Assembly: GCF_020885975.1 (NCBI RefSeq)
Contig: NZ_AP025183.1
Span: forward strand, 124,001 to 188,000
Reading direction: 5' to 3'
DNA length: 64,000 nucleotides
Source: Flavobacterium ammonificans
GTDB taxonomy: Bacteria; Bacteroidota; Bacteroidia; Flavobacteriales; Flavobacteriaceae
Positions 43,166 to 51,934 of the stretch are shown piece after piece. Position 1 is the first letter of the stretch, and each line of letters begins with the position of its first letter. Position numbers and translations under genes: made by a program. Below the pieces are notes generated by a model, which saw only the letters and a program-made list of their open reading frames with translations, did no database searches and had not been told where the DNA came from.

Positions 43166-44263
43166 ATGAAAAATACCGCTCCAACATTTGCAAAACAAGA
43201 TGATTTGAAATTTTTTAGAATTTTAAATTCTCGTGTCAACAATTATTTCAAAGAAAACAACCTTAATAAAACTGGAAATTGGAAATTACATCTCAAAACA
43301 ATCGTGATGTTTTCCATTTTTTTAACACCTTACTTCTTTTTATTAGCTATGGATATGCCTTTTTGGACTTACCTCCTACTCAACCTAATCATAGGTATAG
43401 GAATGGCTGGAGTAGGAATGAACGTAATGCACGATGGTAATCACGGTGCTTACTCCAATAAATCATGGGTAAATAAATTCATGGGAGGTAGTATCTATAT
43501 TTTAGCCGGAAATGTGTACAATTGGCAAGTACAACACAATGTGTTACACCATACCTATACCAACATTTTAGGTCATGATGAAGATTTAGAAGCGGGACGT
43601 ATTTTACGTTTTTCTAAAACTGCGAAATGGTACAATTACCATAAATTCCAACATTATTACTCCGTTTTTTTATATGGTTTATTGACTTTCAATTGGGCAA
43701 TTACTACCGATTTTCTTCAAATGAAACGTTACTTAAAACGCAATTTATCGTATGGCGAATTCAAAAAGCCAGTTATTCGTTGGACCACCTTAATCATTAC
43801 CAAAGTCATTTATTTTTCTATTTGGTTAGTAATTCCAATGGTTTTAGGCATCACTTGGTGGAAAGTAATTTTAGGATTTTTAGTAATGCACTATACCGCT
43901 GGATTGATTCTGAGTGTTGTTTTTCAATTAGCTCATGTGGTAGACGAAACTGCAAATCCAATTCCAAATGACGAAGGAGAAATAGAAAATACTTGGGCAA
44001 TTCATCAATTGTACACCACAGCTAATTTCGCTCCAAAAAATTGGCTTGTGAATTATTACACTGGTGGTTTAAATCACCAAATTGAACATCATATTTTTCC
44101 AAATATTTCTCATGTTCATTATAGTAAAATCGCCGAGTTTGTAAAACAAACTGCTAAAGAATGCAACCTTCCATACCATGAGTTCAAAACTACTAGAGAG
44201 GCCATTTTATCCCATTTTACTCATTTGAAAAATTTGGGAATGAAACCGGAATTATCGGCATAA
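43166..44263 (+). CDS. Membrane fatty acid desaturase
   Basis: 365-aa di-iron desaturase with the three His boxes HDGNHGAY, HNVLHHTY and HQIEHHIF (the last with Q as in front-end desaturases) and four membrane helices in two hairpins. It introduces a double bond into membrane acyl chains; front-end (delta-6-like) specificity is suggested by the HQIEHH box but no cytochrome b5 domain is fused. Probably a cold-adaptation function. Confidence 0.9.
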   Translation: MKNTAPTFAKQDDLKFFRILNSRVNNYFKENNLNKTGNWKLHLKTIVMFSIFLTPYFFLLAMDMPFWTYLLLNLIIGIGMAGVGMNVMHDGNHGAYSNKSWVNKFMGGSIYILAGNVYNWQVQHNVLHHTYTNILGHDEDLEAGRILRFSKTAKWYNYHKFQHYYSVFLYGLLTFNWAITTDFLQMKRYLKRNLSYGEFKKPVIRWTTLIITKVIYFSIWLVIPMVLGITWWKVILGFLVMHYTAGLILSVVFQLAHVVDETANPIPNDEGEIENTWAIHQLYTTANFAPKNWLVNYYTGGLNHQIEHHIFPNISHVHYSKIAEFVKQTAKECNLPYHEFKTTREAILSHFTHLKNLGMKPELSA

Positions 44264-44324
44264 ATAATAAATACAAACTATATCCAATTAATAACTACAA
44301 ACTAGATTTTACAACAACTAAGAA

Positions 44325-45512
44325 ATGAGCAATCCACTTTCAGACAGAATTAACAACTTAGCTACATCACAAACATTAGCCATGGCTGCTTTAGCCAGAG
44401 AATTAAAAGCACAAGGTAAAGACATTATCAGTTTAAGCTTGGGCGAACCTGATTTCAACACGCCTGACTTTATTAAAGAAGCTGCTAAAAAAGCAATTGA
44501 CGAAAATTATAGCACCTACTCTCCAGTAGATGGATATGTAGAGTTAAAAGAAGCGATTTGCAGAAAATTCAAACGCGACAATGATTTGGATTACAAACCG
44601 TCTCAAATTGTAGTTTCTACAGGAGCTAAACAATCGTTGTATAACATCGCACAAGTCATGTTAAACGATGGTGACGAAGTAATTTTACCAGCACCGTATT
44701 GGGTTTCGTATTTCGAAATCGTAAAACTTTCAGGAGGTGTTCCAGTTGAAGTGCCAACCTCTGTGGAGACTGATTTTAAAATCACGCCAGCACAATTAGA
44801 GGCAGTGATCACTCCAAAAACTAAAATGATTTGGTTCAGTTCGCCATGTAATCCAAGTGGTTCGGTATACAACCGCGAAGAATTAACTGCTATAGCTAAA
44901 GTATTAGAAAAATACCCTAACATCTATGTAGTTGCTGACGAAATTTACGAGCACATTAACTTTTCAGGAACTTTTTGCAGTATTGCTTCTATCCCAGGTA
45001 TGTTAGAAAAAACGATTACTGTTAACGGAGTTGCCAAAGCTTTCGCTATGACTGGATATAGAATTGGATACATTGGCGCACCAGAATTCATTGCCAAAGC
45101 TTGTACTAAAATTCAAGGGCAAGTAACTAGTGGCGCTAACTCTGTAGCTCAACGCGCAACGATTACTGCAGTAGATGCTGATCCATCCGTTTTAAAACAC
45201 ATGGTCGATGCTTTCCATAGCCGTAGAGATTTAGTAGTAGGATTAATCAAAGAGATTCCAGGAATGAAAATCAACGTGCCAGAAGGCGCTTTTTATGTAT
45301 TCCCAGATGTTTCTTCTTTCTTCGGAAAAACTTTAAGAGGAACCGAAATCAAAGACGCTAATGATTTCTCTATGTACCTTTTAGCCGAAGCCAATGTGGC
45401 TACCGTAACGGGTGATGCTTTTGGAAATCCAAACTGTATTCGTTTCTCTTATGCTACTAGCGAAGATATTTTAAAAGAAGCGTTAAAAAGAATTAAAGAA
45501 GCGGTTTCATAA
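44325..45512 (+). CDS. Aspartate aminotransferase-type PLP enzyme
   Basis: 395 aa, class I fold type I. The PLP Lys lies in NGVAKAFAMTGYRIGY (near 240), with SLGEPDFNTPDF, NPSGSVY and ADEIYEHI as cofactor/substrate motifs. This subgroup (aspartate/prephenate aminotransferase type) gives aspartate or arogenate; exact substrate uncertain. 61 nt after the desaturase gene. Confidence 0.92.
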   Translation: MSNPLSDRINNLATSQTLAMAALARELKAQGKDIISLSLGEPDFNTPDFIKEAAKKAIDENYSTYSPVDGYVELKEAICRKFKRDNDLDYKPSQIVVSTGAKQSLYNIAQVMLNDGDEVILPAPYWVSYFEIVKLSGGVPVEVPTSVETDFKITPAQLEAVITPKTKMIWFSSPCNPSGSVYNREELTAIAKVLEKYPNIYVVADEIYEHINFSGTFCSIASIPGMLEKTITVNGVAKAFAMTGYRIGYIGAPEFIAKACTKIQGQVTSGANSVAQRATITAVDADPSVLKHMVDAFHSRRDLVVGLIKEIPGMKINVPEGAFYVFPDVSSFFGKTLRGTEIKDANDFSMYLLAEANVATVTGDAFGNPNCIRFSYATSEDILKEALKRIKEAVS

Positions 45513-45535
45513 AAATAGTTTTTATAAAAACTCTG

Positions 45536-45566
45536 AAAGCCTCAAGGAAACTTGGGGCTTTTCTTA
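45536..45566 (+). terminator. Terminator after aminotransferase
   Basis: AAAGCCTCAAG-GAAA-CTTGGGGCTTT (one G-T pair) and a T-rich tail. The following 170 bp also contain the near-repeat CTTATATGACTTATATG (45618-45636). Confidence 0.75.
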
Positions 45567-45739
45567 TTTTAAAAACAACTATATTTATTTCATAGACACG
45601 AAACAACTTCTTAAATCAACTTATATGACTTATATGTTTAAGAAAAAGACGAGTATAAACTTTGAAAATTTTACCAAAAATCTCAATTATTTATAAGAAC
45701 TTTGCAAACTAATTTCCCTAAAAAGAAATCCCTCTTATA

Positions 45740-47602
45740 ATGAAAAAAAAAATCGAAATACTAGCGCCTGCCAAAGACTTATTGCACGGTATGGCTGCTA
45801 TCAATAGCGGTGCCGATGCAGTTTATATTGGCGCTCCGCAATTTGGTGCTCGTTCCAACGCACACAATTCCATAGAAGATGTGGCGGCCTTGGTAAATTA
45901 TGCTCATCTCTATCACGCCCAAGTTTTTGTGGTAATGAATACTATTTTATACGACAACGAACTTGAAACCTGTCGCCAAATGATTTGGGAGCTATACCAT
46001 ATTGGAGTAGATGCGTTGATTATTCAGGATATGGCAATTATGGAAATGGAGTTGCCACCTATCGTTTTACATGCCAGTACACAAGCCAATAATCGTGATC
46101 CAAAAAATATTAAATTCCTTGCCGATGCAGGCATCAAGCGTGTGGTTTTAGCACGCGAATTGAACTTACACCAAATCAAAGAAATCAGCGAAGCGACGGA
46201 TGTAGAATTGGAATTCTTTGTTACCGGTGCTTTATGTGTTTCCTTCAGTGGAAATTGTTATATGAGTGTGGCCAATGGTGAGCGTTCTGCCAATCGTGGT
46301 TCGTGCGCGCAAAACTGTCGTTTGCCCTACAACTTAATTGACGGTCACGGCGAAACTTTAATCAAAAACAGTCACTTACTTTCCATCAAAGATTTTGATG
46401 TAACGGATCAAATTCCGAATTTGATCGAAGCCGGAATTGTTTCTTTCAAAATTGAAGGGCGTTTGAAAGATATGGTCTATGTTAAAAATAATGTGTCGTT
46501 TCTTCGCAAAAAAATCGATGCTTTTTTGGAACAAAACCCCAATTATACCAAAGCGTCTTCTGGAAAATGCACCTTCACTTTCGATTCGGAACTGAACCGC
46601 ACTTTCAACCGAGGTTATACTGACTATTTCGTTAACGAAAGACATCAAGCCATTGGTTCTTGGGAAAGTCCAAAGTCCAAAGGGCAGTACATTGGAAAAC
46701 TGATCAAAACCGTTGGTAATTCGTACGAAATTGAAAATGGCGAATTACTCAACAATGGCGATGGTTTGTGTTTCATCAACGAAAACAACGAAGCCGACGG
46801 AATTTATGTAAACAAAGCCGAAAACGGCATCATTTACCCCAATGTACTGAAAGAAATTAAGGACGGAACCTTCATTTATCGCAACAATGATGCGGCTTTT
46901 ATCAAAATTGTGGAGCGCGAAGACAGTGCTGTTCGAAAAATTAGTACCACCTTGGTATTAACCGAAAACGAAAACGGTTTTGAATTGACCGCCACGGATG
47001 AAGATGGTTATGTAAGCAAAGTCCAGTTGGAACACTCCAAAGAACCCACTAAAAATAATTTGTCCATAGAAGACAACATCAAAACCCAATTAGCTAAAAC
47101 GGGTTTTACGCCCTACACCGCTGACGAAATTACAATTCAGTTTTCAGACAATTGGTTTTTGCCGATTTCAAAAATCAACGAAATGCGTCGTACCGTTTAC
47201 GAACAATTGACCGAAATTCGTCTAGCCAATTACAAACGGGAGGAACACCAAATCGTCAAAACCGATCATCCGTTTCCAGTAGATCAATTGGATTTCACCT
47301 ACAATGTTTCCAATAAAATGGCGCGCAAATTCTACGAACGTCACGGTGTTACCGAAATCGAAAAAGCTTTTGAATTGCAATGGGATCCGGGAAAATCACG
47401 CGTGATGACGACCAAATATTGTATCAAATACGAACTAGAACGTTGCCCAAAATACCATCCAGAGCATCGCGACAAAAAAGTCAAAGAGCCTTTAGTTTTA
47501 AAACAAGGTGAATTGGAATACAAACTCAAATTCAACTGTAAACCTTGTGAAATGGAGATTTGGGAAAAAGATGCCGAATTTGAAATTGAAGAGGAAGAGT
47601 AA
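45740..47602 (+). CDS. Peptidase U32-family protein (RlhA/TrhP-like RNA hydroxylation)
   Basis: 620 aa. The U32 domain (about 1-330) has the AINSGADAVYIGAP start, the Cys-rich core FVTGALCVSFSGNCYMS and GSCAQNCRLPY, and IEGRLKDMVYV. The C-terminal third ends in a second Cys cluster (KYCIKYELERCPKYH, NCKPCEMEIW). Although classed as a peptidase, better-studied relatives (RlhA, TrhP/YegP-type) hydroxylate 23S rRNA or tRNA and carry Fe-S clusters. RNA modification is therefore the more likely role. Confidence 0.9.
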   Translation: MKKKIEILAPAKDLLHGMAAINSGADAVYIGAPQFGARSNAHNSIEDVAALVNYAHLYHAQVFVVMNTILYDNELETCRQMIWELYHIGVDALIIQDMAIMEMELPPIVLHASTQANNRDPKNIKFLADAGIKRVVLARELNLHQIKEISEATDVELEFFVTGALCVSFSGNCYMSVANGERSANRGSCAQNCRLPYNLIDGHGETLIKNSHLLSIKDFDVTDQIPNLIEAGIVSFKIEGRLKDMVYVKNNVSFLRKKIDAFLEQNPNYTKASSGKCTFTFDSELNRTFNRGYTDYFVNERHQAIGSWESPKSKGQYIGKLIKTVGNSYEIENGELLNNGDGLCFINENNEADGIYVNKAENGIIYPNVLKEIKDGTFIYRNNDAAFIKIVEREDSAVRKISTTLVLTENENGFELTATDEDGYVSKVQLEHSKEPTKNNLSIEDNIKTQLAKTGFTPYTADEITIQFSDNWFLPISKINEMRRTVYEQLTEIRLANYKREEHQIVKTDHPFPVDQLDFTYNVSNKMARKFYERHGVTEIEKAFELQWDPGKSRVMTTKYCIKYELERCPKYHPEHRDKKVKEPLVLKQGELEYKLKFNCKPCEMEIWEKDAEFEIEEEE

Positions 47603-47617
47603 TTTGATCATTCCTAT

Positions 47618-47735
47618 TGGCTTCGTTGCCTCGGCATAATAGGTCGGGCTGTTCGCTATATCTTTTGTTTTCAGCCGTTGCGAGTAGTGACGATATGGCA
47701 AAATAAAAATAAAAAGATGCCGCTTCAATCCATAA
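47618..47735. repeat. Probable degenerate intergenic repeat
   Basis: Contains GGTCGGGCTGTTCGCTATAT and later GATGCCGCTTCAATCC, halves of what I recall as a common mobile-looking intergenic repeat in Flavobacterium genomes (GGGCT...TTCGCT...AAAAGATGCCGCTTCAATCC...AACGC). It lies between the U32 gene and the palindromic element. No ORF is credible here. Confidence 0.4.
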
Positions 47736-47795
47736 CACAAATGAGTTAGATAATAAATATATTATACAAACCCATATAGCTGTAATTAGTTTTTA

Positions 47796-47942
47796 ACCAC
47801 ATAGACAGATAGAATTACTTTGTTTTTAAAAGAATCGGATAGACATCTTACTTTTCACATAGCTATTCTATATGAAAAATAATATTATTCCTATCCATTC
47901 TTTAAATTATTAATCATAAATCTATGTTTCTATGTGGTTCAT
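47796..47942. repeat. Palindromic intergenic element, copy 2
   Basis: 147 bp with the same ends as 24121-24259: ACCACATAGACAGATAGA at left and CTATGTTTCTATGTGGTTCAT at right. The shared middle has TTTTAAAAGA, GATAGAC and CACATAGCTAT; the central palindrome is partly decayed. It sits upstream of the YefM/YoeB pair. Confidence 0.72.
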
Positions 47943-48006
47943 TCTTTTATTTTATCTAAATTTTAAACAACAGATTATTTAAGTACTTATTTACGTTATT
48001 TTTTTG

Positions 48007-48014
48007 TAATTTTG
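48007..48014 (+). promoter_or_regulatory. -7 element of yefM-yoeB
   Basis: TAATTTTG, exact TAnnTTTG, 20 nt before the ATA at 48034. No convincing -33. Confidence 0.5.
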
Positions 48015-48033
48015 TATTCTAATTTTTCGAAAA

Positions 48034-48288
48034 ATAAAAGTCATCAATTACACTGATTTACGATTGAATCTAAAAAAATGGATGGATGCCGTTACAGATG
48101 ATATGGAAGAAATAATTGTAAAGCGAAAAGACAACAAAGACCTTGTTTTGATTTCGCTAGAAGAATACAATGCTTTAAATGAAACCAACTATTTATTATC
48201 TGGAAAAAACAGAGATATCTTACTTCAATCTGTAAAAGACATTCAAGAAAACAAATCATTAGTTCAAAAAGAGTTAATTGAAGAATGA
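48034..48288 (+). CDS. yefM: YefM/Phd-type antitoxin, no canonical start at conserved N-terminus
   Basis: Antitoxin of the type II YefM-YoeB pair; its N-terminal domain binds the operator and its C-terminal tail blocks the toxin. Family proteins start M-K-x-I-N/T-Y-T-D-L-R; here the frame reads (ATA)KVINYTDLRLNLKKWMDAV from 48034. The upstream stop is at 48007-48009 and there is no ATG, GTG or TTG between. The first standard starts are TTG 48064 and ATG 48079, which would remove the first strand of the DNA-binding domain. The rest (IIVKRKDNKDLVLISLEEYNAL) is normal. It overlaps yoeB by 4 nt (ATGA). Confidence 0.8.
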   Translation: MKVINYTDLRLNLKKWMDAVTDDMEEIIVKRKDNKDLVLISLEEYNALNETNYLLSGKNRDILLQSVKDIQENKSLVQKELIEE

Positions 48289-48539
48289 TAGTTTCTTGGC
48301 AACTTCAGGCATGGGAAGATTATTTGTATTGGCAAAAAACCGATAAATCCAAACTCAAACGAATCAACGAATTAATTAAATCGTGTATTCGAACTCCTTT
48401 TGAAGGCATTGGAAACCCGGAAGGATTGAAACATGATTTGCAAGGATTTTGGTCAAGAAGAATCGACTCAGAACACCGATTGGTTTCCACCTTTAGAGAA
48501 TCCAACATAATCATTGTTTCTTGTAGGTATCATTACTAA
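48285..48539 (+). CDS. yoeB: YoeB-type toxin (Txe/YoeB family mRNA interferase)
   Basis: 84 aa RelE-fold endoribonuclease that cuts mRNA in the ribosome. The family sequence is well kept: DYLYWQKTDK, RTPFEGIGNPEGLKH (catalytic Glu), GFWSRRIDSEHRLV (Arg) and C-terminal CRYHY (His). It looks fully functional, so antitoxin must be made. It uses an ATGA overlap with the antitoxin gene. Confidence 0.93.
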   Translation: MIVSWQLQAWEDYLYWQKTDKSKLKRINELIKSCIRTPFEGIGNPEGLKHDLQGFWSRRIDSEHRLVSTFRESNIIIVSCRYHY

Positions 48540-48557
48540 AACCAAATACTATATTCC

Positions 48558-48881
48558 ATGAAAAAATTACTTACTTTTTTATTTGTCTTAAGCAGTACTC
48601 TGATATTGGCACAAGACAAAAAAGAAAATTCAAAAATTCAAATTGTAGAAGCCTCTTGTGGCCAATGCCAATTGGGATTGGAAGGAAAAAGTTGTGACTT
48701 AGCCGTTCGAATTGATGGAAAATCCTATTTTGTAGAAGGCACCAATATAGACTCACATGGAGACGCTCATGCCGATGATGGTTTTTGTGCTAGCATCCGA
48801 AAAGCAGAGGTAATTGGAGAAATAAAAGACAACAAATTTGTTGTAACTTACTTTAAATTACTACCGCTAAAACAACATTAA
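48558..48881 (+). CDS. DUF6370 small exported protein
   Basis: 107 aa with signal peptide (MKKLLTFLFVLSSTLILAQ). The mature part has Cys pairs (ASCGQCQLGLEGKSCDLAV) and GFCASIRKAEV. The spacing could suit a metal site or disulfides. I recognise the family; function unknown. 18 nt after yoeB and 11 nt before pirin. Confidence 0.78.
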   Translation: MKKLLTFLFVLSSTLILAQDKKENSKIQIVEASCGQCQLGLEGKSCDLAVRIDGKSYFVEGTNIDSHGDAHADDGFCASIRKAEVIGEIKDNKFVVTYFKLLPLKQH

Positions 48882-48892
48882 ATCCAATTAAT

Positions 48893-49609
48893 ATGGAGAA
48901 TTTCATTTTACACAAAGCGAGTTCAAGAGGACATGCTGATCACGGTTGGTTGAATGCTTACCACAGTTTTAGTTTTGCAAGTTGGTACAATCCAGAACGC
49001 ATTCAATTTGGAATGCTTCGCGTTTTGAATGACGATACAGTTGCGGCTGGAATGGGCTTTGGCACGCATCCACACGATAATATGGAAATTATCACCATTC
49101 CATTAGAAGGAGATTTGGCGCATAAAGACAGTATGGGCAATTCGTCCACTATCAAGACTGGCGATGTACAAGTGATGAGCGCCGGAACAGGAATACAACA
49201 CAGCGAATTCAATCCGAATGCAGACTTACAGACAAAATTATTTCAGATTTGGTTGTTTCCAAAATACAGAAATGTAGAACCGCGTTACCAACAAATTACT
49301 TTAGATATTGCAAAGCAAAAAAATAATTTCGCACAAATCTTATCTCCTAATGAAGACGATGAAGGGGTTTGGATCCATCAAGATGCTTGGTTTTATTTGA
49401 GTGATTTCGATAAAGATTTTTCTAAAAAATTAGGTTTAAAAAAAGAGGGTAACGGATTCTATATCATGAATATTGAAGGTGAAATCCAAGTGAATGGTGA
49501 AAAACTAGAAAAAAGAGATGCTATTGGAATTTGGGAAACCAATGAATTGGAAATTAAAGCCAATTCGGATTCTCGTTTTTTAATCATGGAAATTCCGATG
49601 GAACAGTAA
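48893..49609 (+). CDS. Pirin family protein
   Basis: 238 aa bicupin. Metal-binding His residues are in FGTHPHDNMEIITI (two His), HKDSMGN and the QHSEFNPNADLQTKLFQIW block. Some pirins have quercetinase activity; others act as transcription cofactors. The role in Flavobacterium is unknown. Close behind the DUF6370 gene. Confidence 0.9.
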   Translation: MENFILHKASSRGHADHGWLNAYHSFSFASWYNPERIQFGMLRVLNDDTVAAGMGFGTHPHDNMEIITIPLEGDLAHKDSMGNSSTIKTGDVQVMSAGTGIQHSEFNPNADLQTKLFQIWLFPKYRNVEPRYQQITLDIAKQKNNFAQILSPNEDDEGVWIHQDAWFYLSDFDKDFSKKLGLKKEGNGFYIMNIEGEIQVNGEKLEKRDAIGIWETNELEIKANSDSRFLIMEIPMEQ

Positions 49610-49705
49610 ATAGTATTCAGTATTCGGATTTTAGTGTTCAGCTAAAAAAATTGTTATTTTTGTGATTCAAACAAAATACTCAAATCTAAACTTGAAACAA
49701 ACGTT

Positions 49706-50578
49706 ATGAAAGCATATGTATTTCCTGGACAAGGAGCACAATTTACCGGAATGGGTAAAGAACTATATGAAAATTCGCCTTTGGCAAAAGAACTTTTCGA
49801 AAAAGCCAATGAGATTTTAGGATTTCGCATTACAGACATCATGTTTGAAGGAACTGCTGAAGAATTAAAAGAAACTAAAGTTACGCAACCTGCCGTTTTT
49901 TTACATTCGGTTATTTTAGCTAAAACCTTAGCTGATTTCAAACCAGAAATGGTAGCTGGTCATTCTTTAGGAGAATTTTCAGCTTTAGTTGCCAATGGTG
50001 CTTTGTCTTTTGAAGACGGATTGAAATTAGTTTCACAAAGAGCTTTAGCCATGCAAAAAGCGTGTGAAATAACTCCGTCAACCATGGCAGCAGTATTGAA
50101 TTTAGAAGATAAAATCGTTGAAGATATTTGTGCTTCCATTGACGGTGTTGTATTAGCAGCTAATTATAATTGTCCTGGACAGTTGGTAATTTCTGGCGAA
50201 TACAAAGCGGTGGAATTGGCTTGCGAAAAAATGAAAGAAGCGGGAGCAAAACGAGCTTTAATCTTACCTGTTGGTGGTGCTTTTCACTCGCCAATGATGG
50301 AGCCTGCTAGAGAAGAACTTGCAGCCGCAATTGAAGCGACTACTTTCTCTACTCCTATTTGCCCTGTGTACCAAAATGTAACTGCGAGTGCTGTTTCTAA
50401 TCCAGCTGAAATTAAGAAAAACCTAATTATTCAGTTGACGGCTCCTGTAAAATGGACACAATCTGTTCAAAAAATGATTGCAGATGGCGCTACTAGTTTT
50501 ACTGAAGTGGGTCCTGGAAAAGTATTAGCTGGTTTAATTGGTAAAATTGACAAAGAAGCAGTTACTGCTAATGCTTAA
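49706..50578 (+). CDS. fabD: Malonyl-CoA:ACP transacylase
   Basis: 290 aa, fatty acid synthesis: moves malonyl from CoA to ACP. The active-site Ser is in GHSLGEFSAL (near 85), the N-terminal motif is FPGQGAQ, the second His is in GGAFHSPMM, and the C-terminal motif is EVGPGKVLAGL. Lies alone, away from other fab genes. Confidence 0.95.
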   Translation: MKAYVFPGQGAQFTGMGKELYENSPLAKELFEKANEILGFRITDIMFEGTAEELKETKVTQPAVFLHSVILAKTLADFKPEMVAGHSLGEFSALVANGALSFEDGLKLVSQRALAMQKACEITPSTMAAVLNLEDKIVEDICASIDGVVLAANYNCPGQLVISGEYKAVELACEKMKEAGAKRALILPVGGAFHSPMMEPAREELAAAIEATTFSTPICPVYQNVTASAVSNPAEIKKNLIIQLTAPVKWTQSVQKMIADGATSFTEVGPGKVLAGLIGKIDKEAVTANA

Positions 50579-50600
50579 TTTGCAATTATAAATTAAAATT

Positions 50601-50636
50601 AAATCCTCATAGAACATTATTTTATGAGGATTTATT
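50601..50636 (+). terminator. Terminator after fabD
   Basis: AAATCCTCATA (50601-50611) pairs with TATGAGGATTT (50623-50633), followed by T/A-rich sequence. Confidence 0.7.
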
Positions 50637-50643
50637 ATTTTTG
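50636..50643 (+). promoter_or_regulatory. -7 element of the M23-fold gene
   Basis: TATTTTTG, exact match, 17 nt before ATG 50661 and immediately after the fabD terminator. It fixes the start and rules out an upstream signal peptide. Confidence 0.5.
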
Positions 50644-50660
50644 AAAATAGTATAAAAGAT

Positions 50661-51335
50661 ATGACAGCAATAATCGAATTACTTAGTCTTTGCGAACCAT
50701 CAAAAGTGATAGCACCCCATATTTCATATTCAGAATATGTGCCGCTCGACTTATCCATTTCAAACGATGAAATTCTTTCATCAAAGTTAGAAACTGCAAA
50801 AGATTATAAAGTTTTCATTCAAAAGCATTTGGATGACAATAAAGGGAAAATAGCTTTTGGAGGCTATCAAGAAATTCGAAATCTATACAAAAGAAGTACG
50901 GTATTTAATGCTGAAAATTCTGAAGAACGTAACATTCATATTGGATTGGACTTATGGATCAATGAATCAGCTAGCGTTCATGCAGCATTAGAGGGCAGAA
51001 TTCATAGTTTTCAAAACAATACTGCTTTAGGTGATTATGGCCCTACAATTATTGTTCAACATCAATTAGATGGTCATGTTTTCCACACCCTTTACGGACA
51101 TTTAAGCGAAGAAAGTTTAATAGGAAAACAAGTTGGTGATGCTGTATCTCAGGGTGAGCAAATCGGAAATTTGGGTTTGCCACCAATCAACGGTGATTAT
51201 GCTCCCCATTTACATTTTCAGATAATTATCGATATGGAAAATAAATTTGGGGATTATCCAGGTGTTTGCAGTCCAAGAACTCTAGACCATTATAGTACAA
51301 ATTGTCCCGATCCAAATGTGCTTTTAAAAATTTAA
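50661..51335 (+). CDS. M23-family metallopeptidase domain protein without signal peptide
   Basis: 224 aa. A LytM/M23 domain occupies about residues 90-215 with metal motifs HIGLD (H-x3-D) and HLHF (H-x-H), plus LYGHLS and GDAVSQGEQIGNLG. M23 enzymes normally cut peptidoglycan cross-links in the periplasm, but here the N-terminus (MTAIIELLSLCEPSK) has no signal. The domain shape with H-IG-D-W and NGDYAPHLHFQI is intact. It may be cytoplasmic, exported in another way, or a non-peptidase fold use. Confidence 0.82.
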   Translation: MTAIIELLSLCEPSKVIAPHISYSEYVPLDLSISNDEILSSKLETAKDYKVFIQKHLDDNKGKIAFGGYQEIRNLYKRSTVFNAENSEERNIHIGLDLWINESASVHAALEGRIHSFQNNTALGDYGPTIIVQHQLDGHVFHTLYGHLSEESLIGKQVGDAVSQGEQIGNLGLPPINGDYAPHLHFQIIIDMENKFGDYPGVCSPRTLDHYSTNCPDPNVLLKI

Positions 51336-51345
51336 ACCTATCATA

Positions 51346-51669
51346 TTACAAATGTCGAATTTCTTCAGAGTAATTATTTAAAATTCCTGTAACTAAATAA
51401 GTAGTATCTTTTTTCTCGAAGAAAATATACCAAGTAGTTCTCTTATTTGGCTTAAAAAAAATATAATTACTTCCTAAATAAAGTAATTTTTCTGTGGTTA
51501 ATTTATTGTTTAAATGAATGTTGGAATTAATTGCCTCATATATCGATATAACATATTCTTCTGCTGAAGATAAAAATCCGAAATATTCTTTTTTATATAG
51601 TTGATACACTAAAGTATCTAAATAATCAACTACGGCAGGACTTATTAATACTTTTATTTCTCCCACCAT
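51346..51669 (-). CDS. RelE/ParE-like toxin candidate
   Basis: 107 aa. The pattern fits the RelE/ParE fold: N-terminal VLISPAVVDYLDTLVYQL, a helix with EEYVISIYEAINS, then strands KLLYLGSNYIFFKPNKRTTWYIFFEKKDTTYLVTGILNN. Residues for RNA cleavage cannot be assigned. It overlaps the 64-aa gene upstream by 16 nt, in antitoxin-first order. Low-confidence functional call. Confidence 0.62.
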   Translation of the reverse strand: MVGEIKVLISPAVVDYLDTLVYQLYKKEYFGFLSSAEEYVISIYEAINSNIHLNNKLTTEKLLYLGSNYIFFKPNKRTTWYIFFEKKDTTYLVTGILNNYSEEIRHL

Positions 51670-51848
51670 CCCCTAATTCTCTTGACAGACTCTTGTTTTG
51701 CAGTTTCAATAGATAATCCAGATTGGATTTCTATTTGAAAATCAAAAGTTTTTGTATCAATTCCTTTTTGAGTTAAAGGTGAGATAGGATAAGAAACACT
51801 TGGTTCCTCTACTTTATTAATTTTAGACTTAGGTTGTTTGGGATCCAT
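51654..51848 (-). CDS. Small protein paired with the RelE-like gene (antitoxin candidate)
   Basis: 64 aa with no recognised domain. A disordered N-terminus rich in K, P and S (MDPKQPKSKINKVEEPS) is followed by TFDFQIEIQSGLSIETAKQESVKRIRGWW, a helical end that could wrap a toxin. The ATG at 51848 is clear. Antitoxin role inferred only from size, order and overlap. Confidence 0.6.
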   Translation of the reverse strand: MDPKQPKSKINKVEEPSVSYPISPLTQKGIDTKTFDFQIEIQSGLSIETAKQESVKRIRGWWEK

Positions 51849-51934
51849 GGGTTTATTTTTTTAGCTAATGTACAAAAAATCCCAAACTGCTCATTTGGGA
51901 TCACTTATATTAATTTGAATTAAAAATTAAAGAT

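Noticed and set aside
47498..47740. 80- and 68-codon minus-strand frames past the U32 gene
   Set aside because: They overlap the U32 3' end and a repeat, and look like none of the known proteins.
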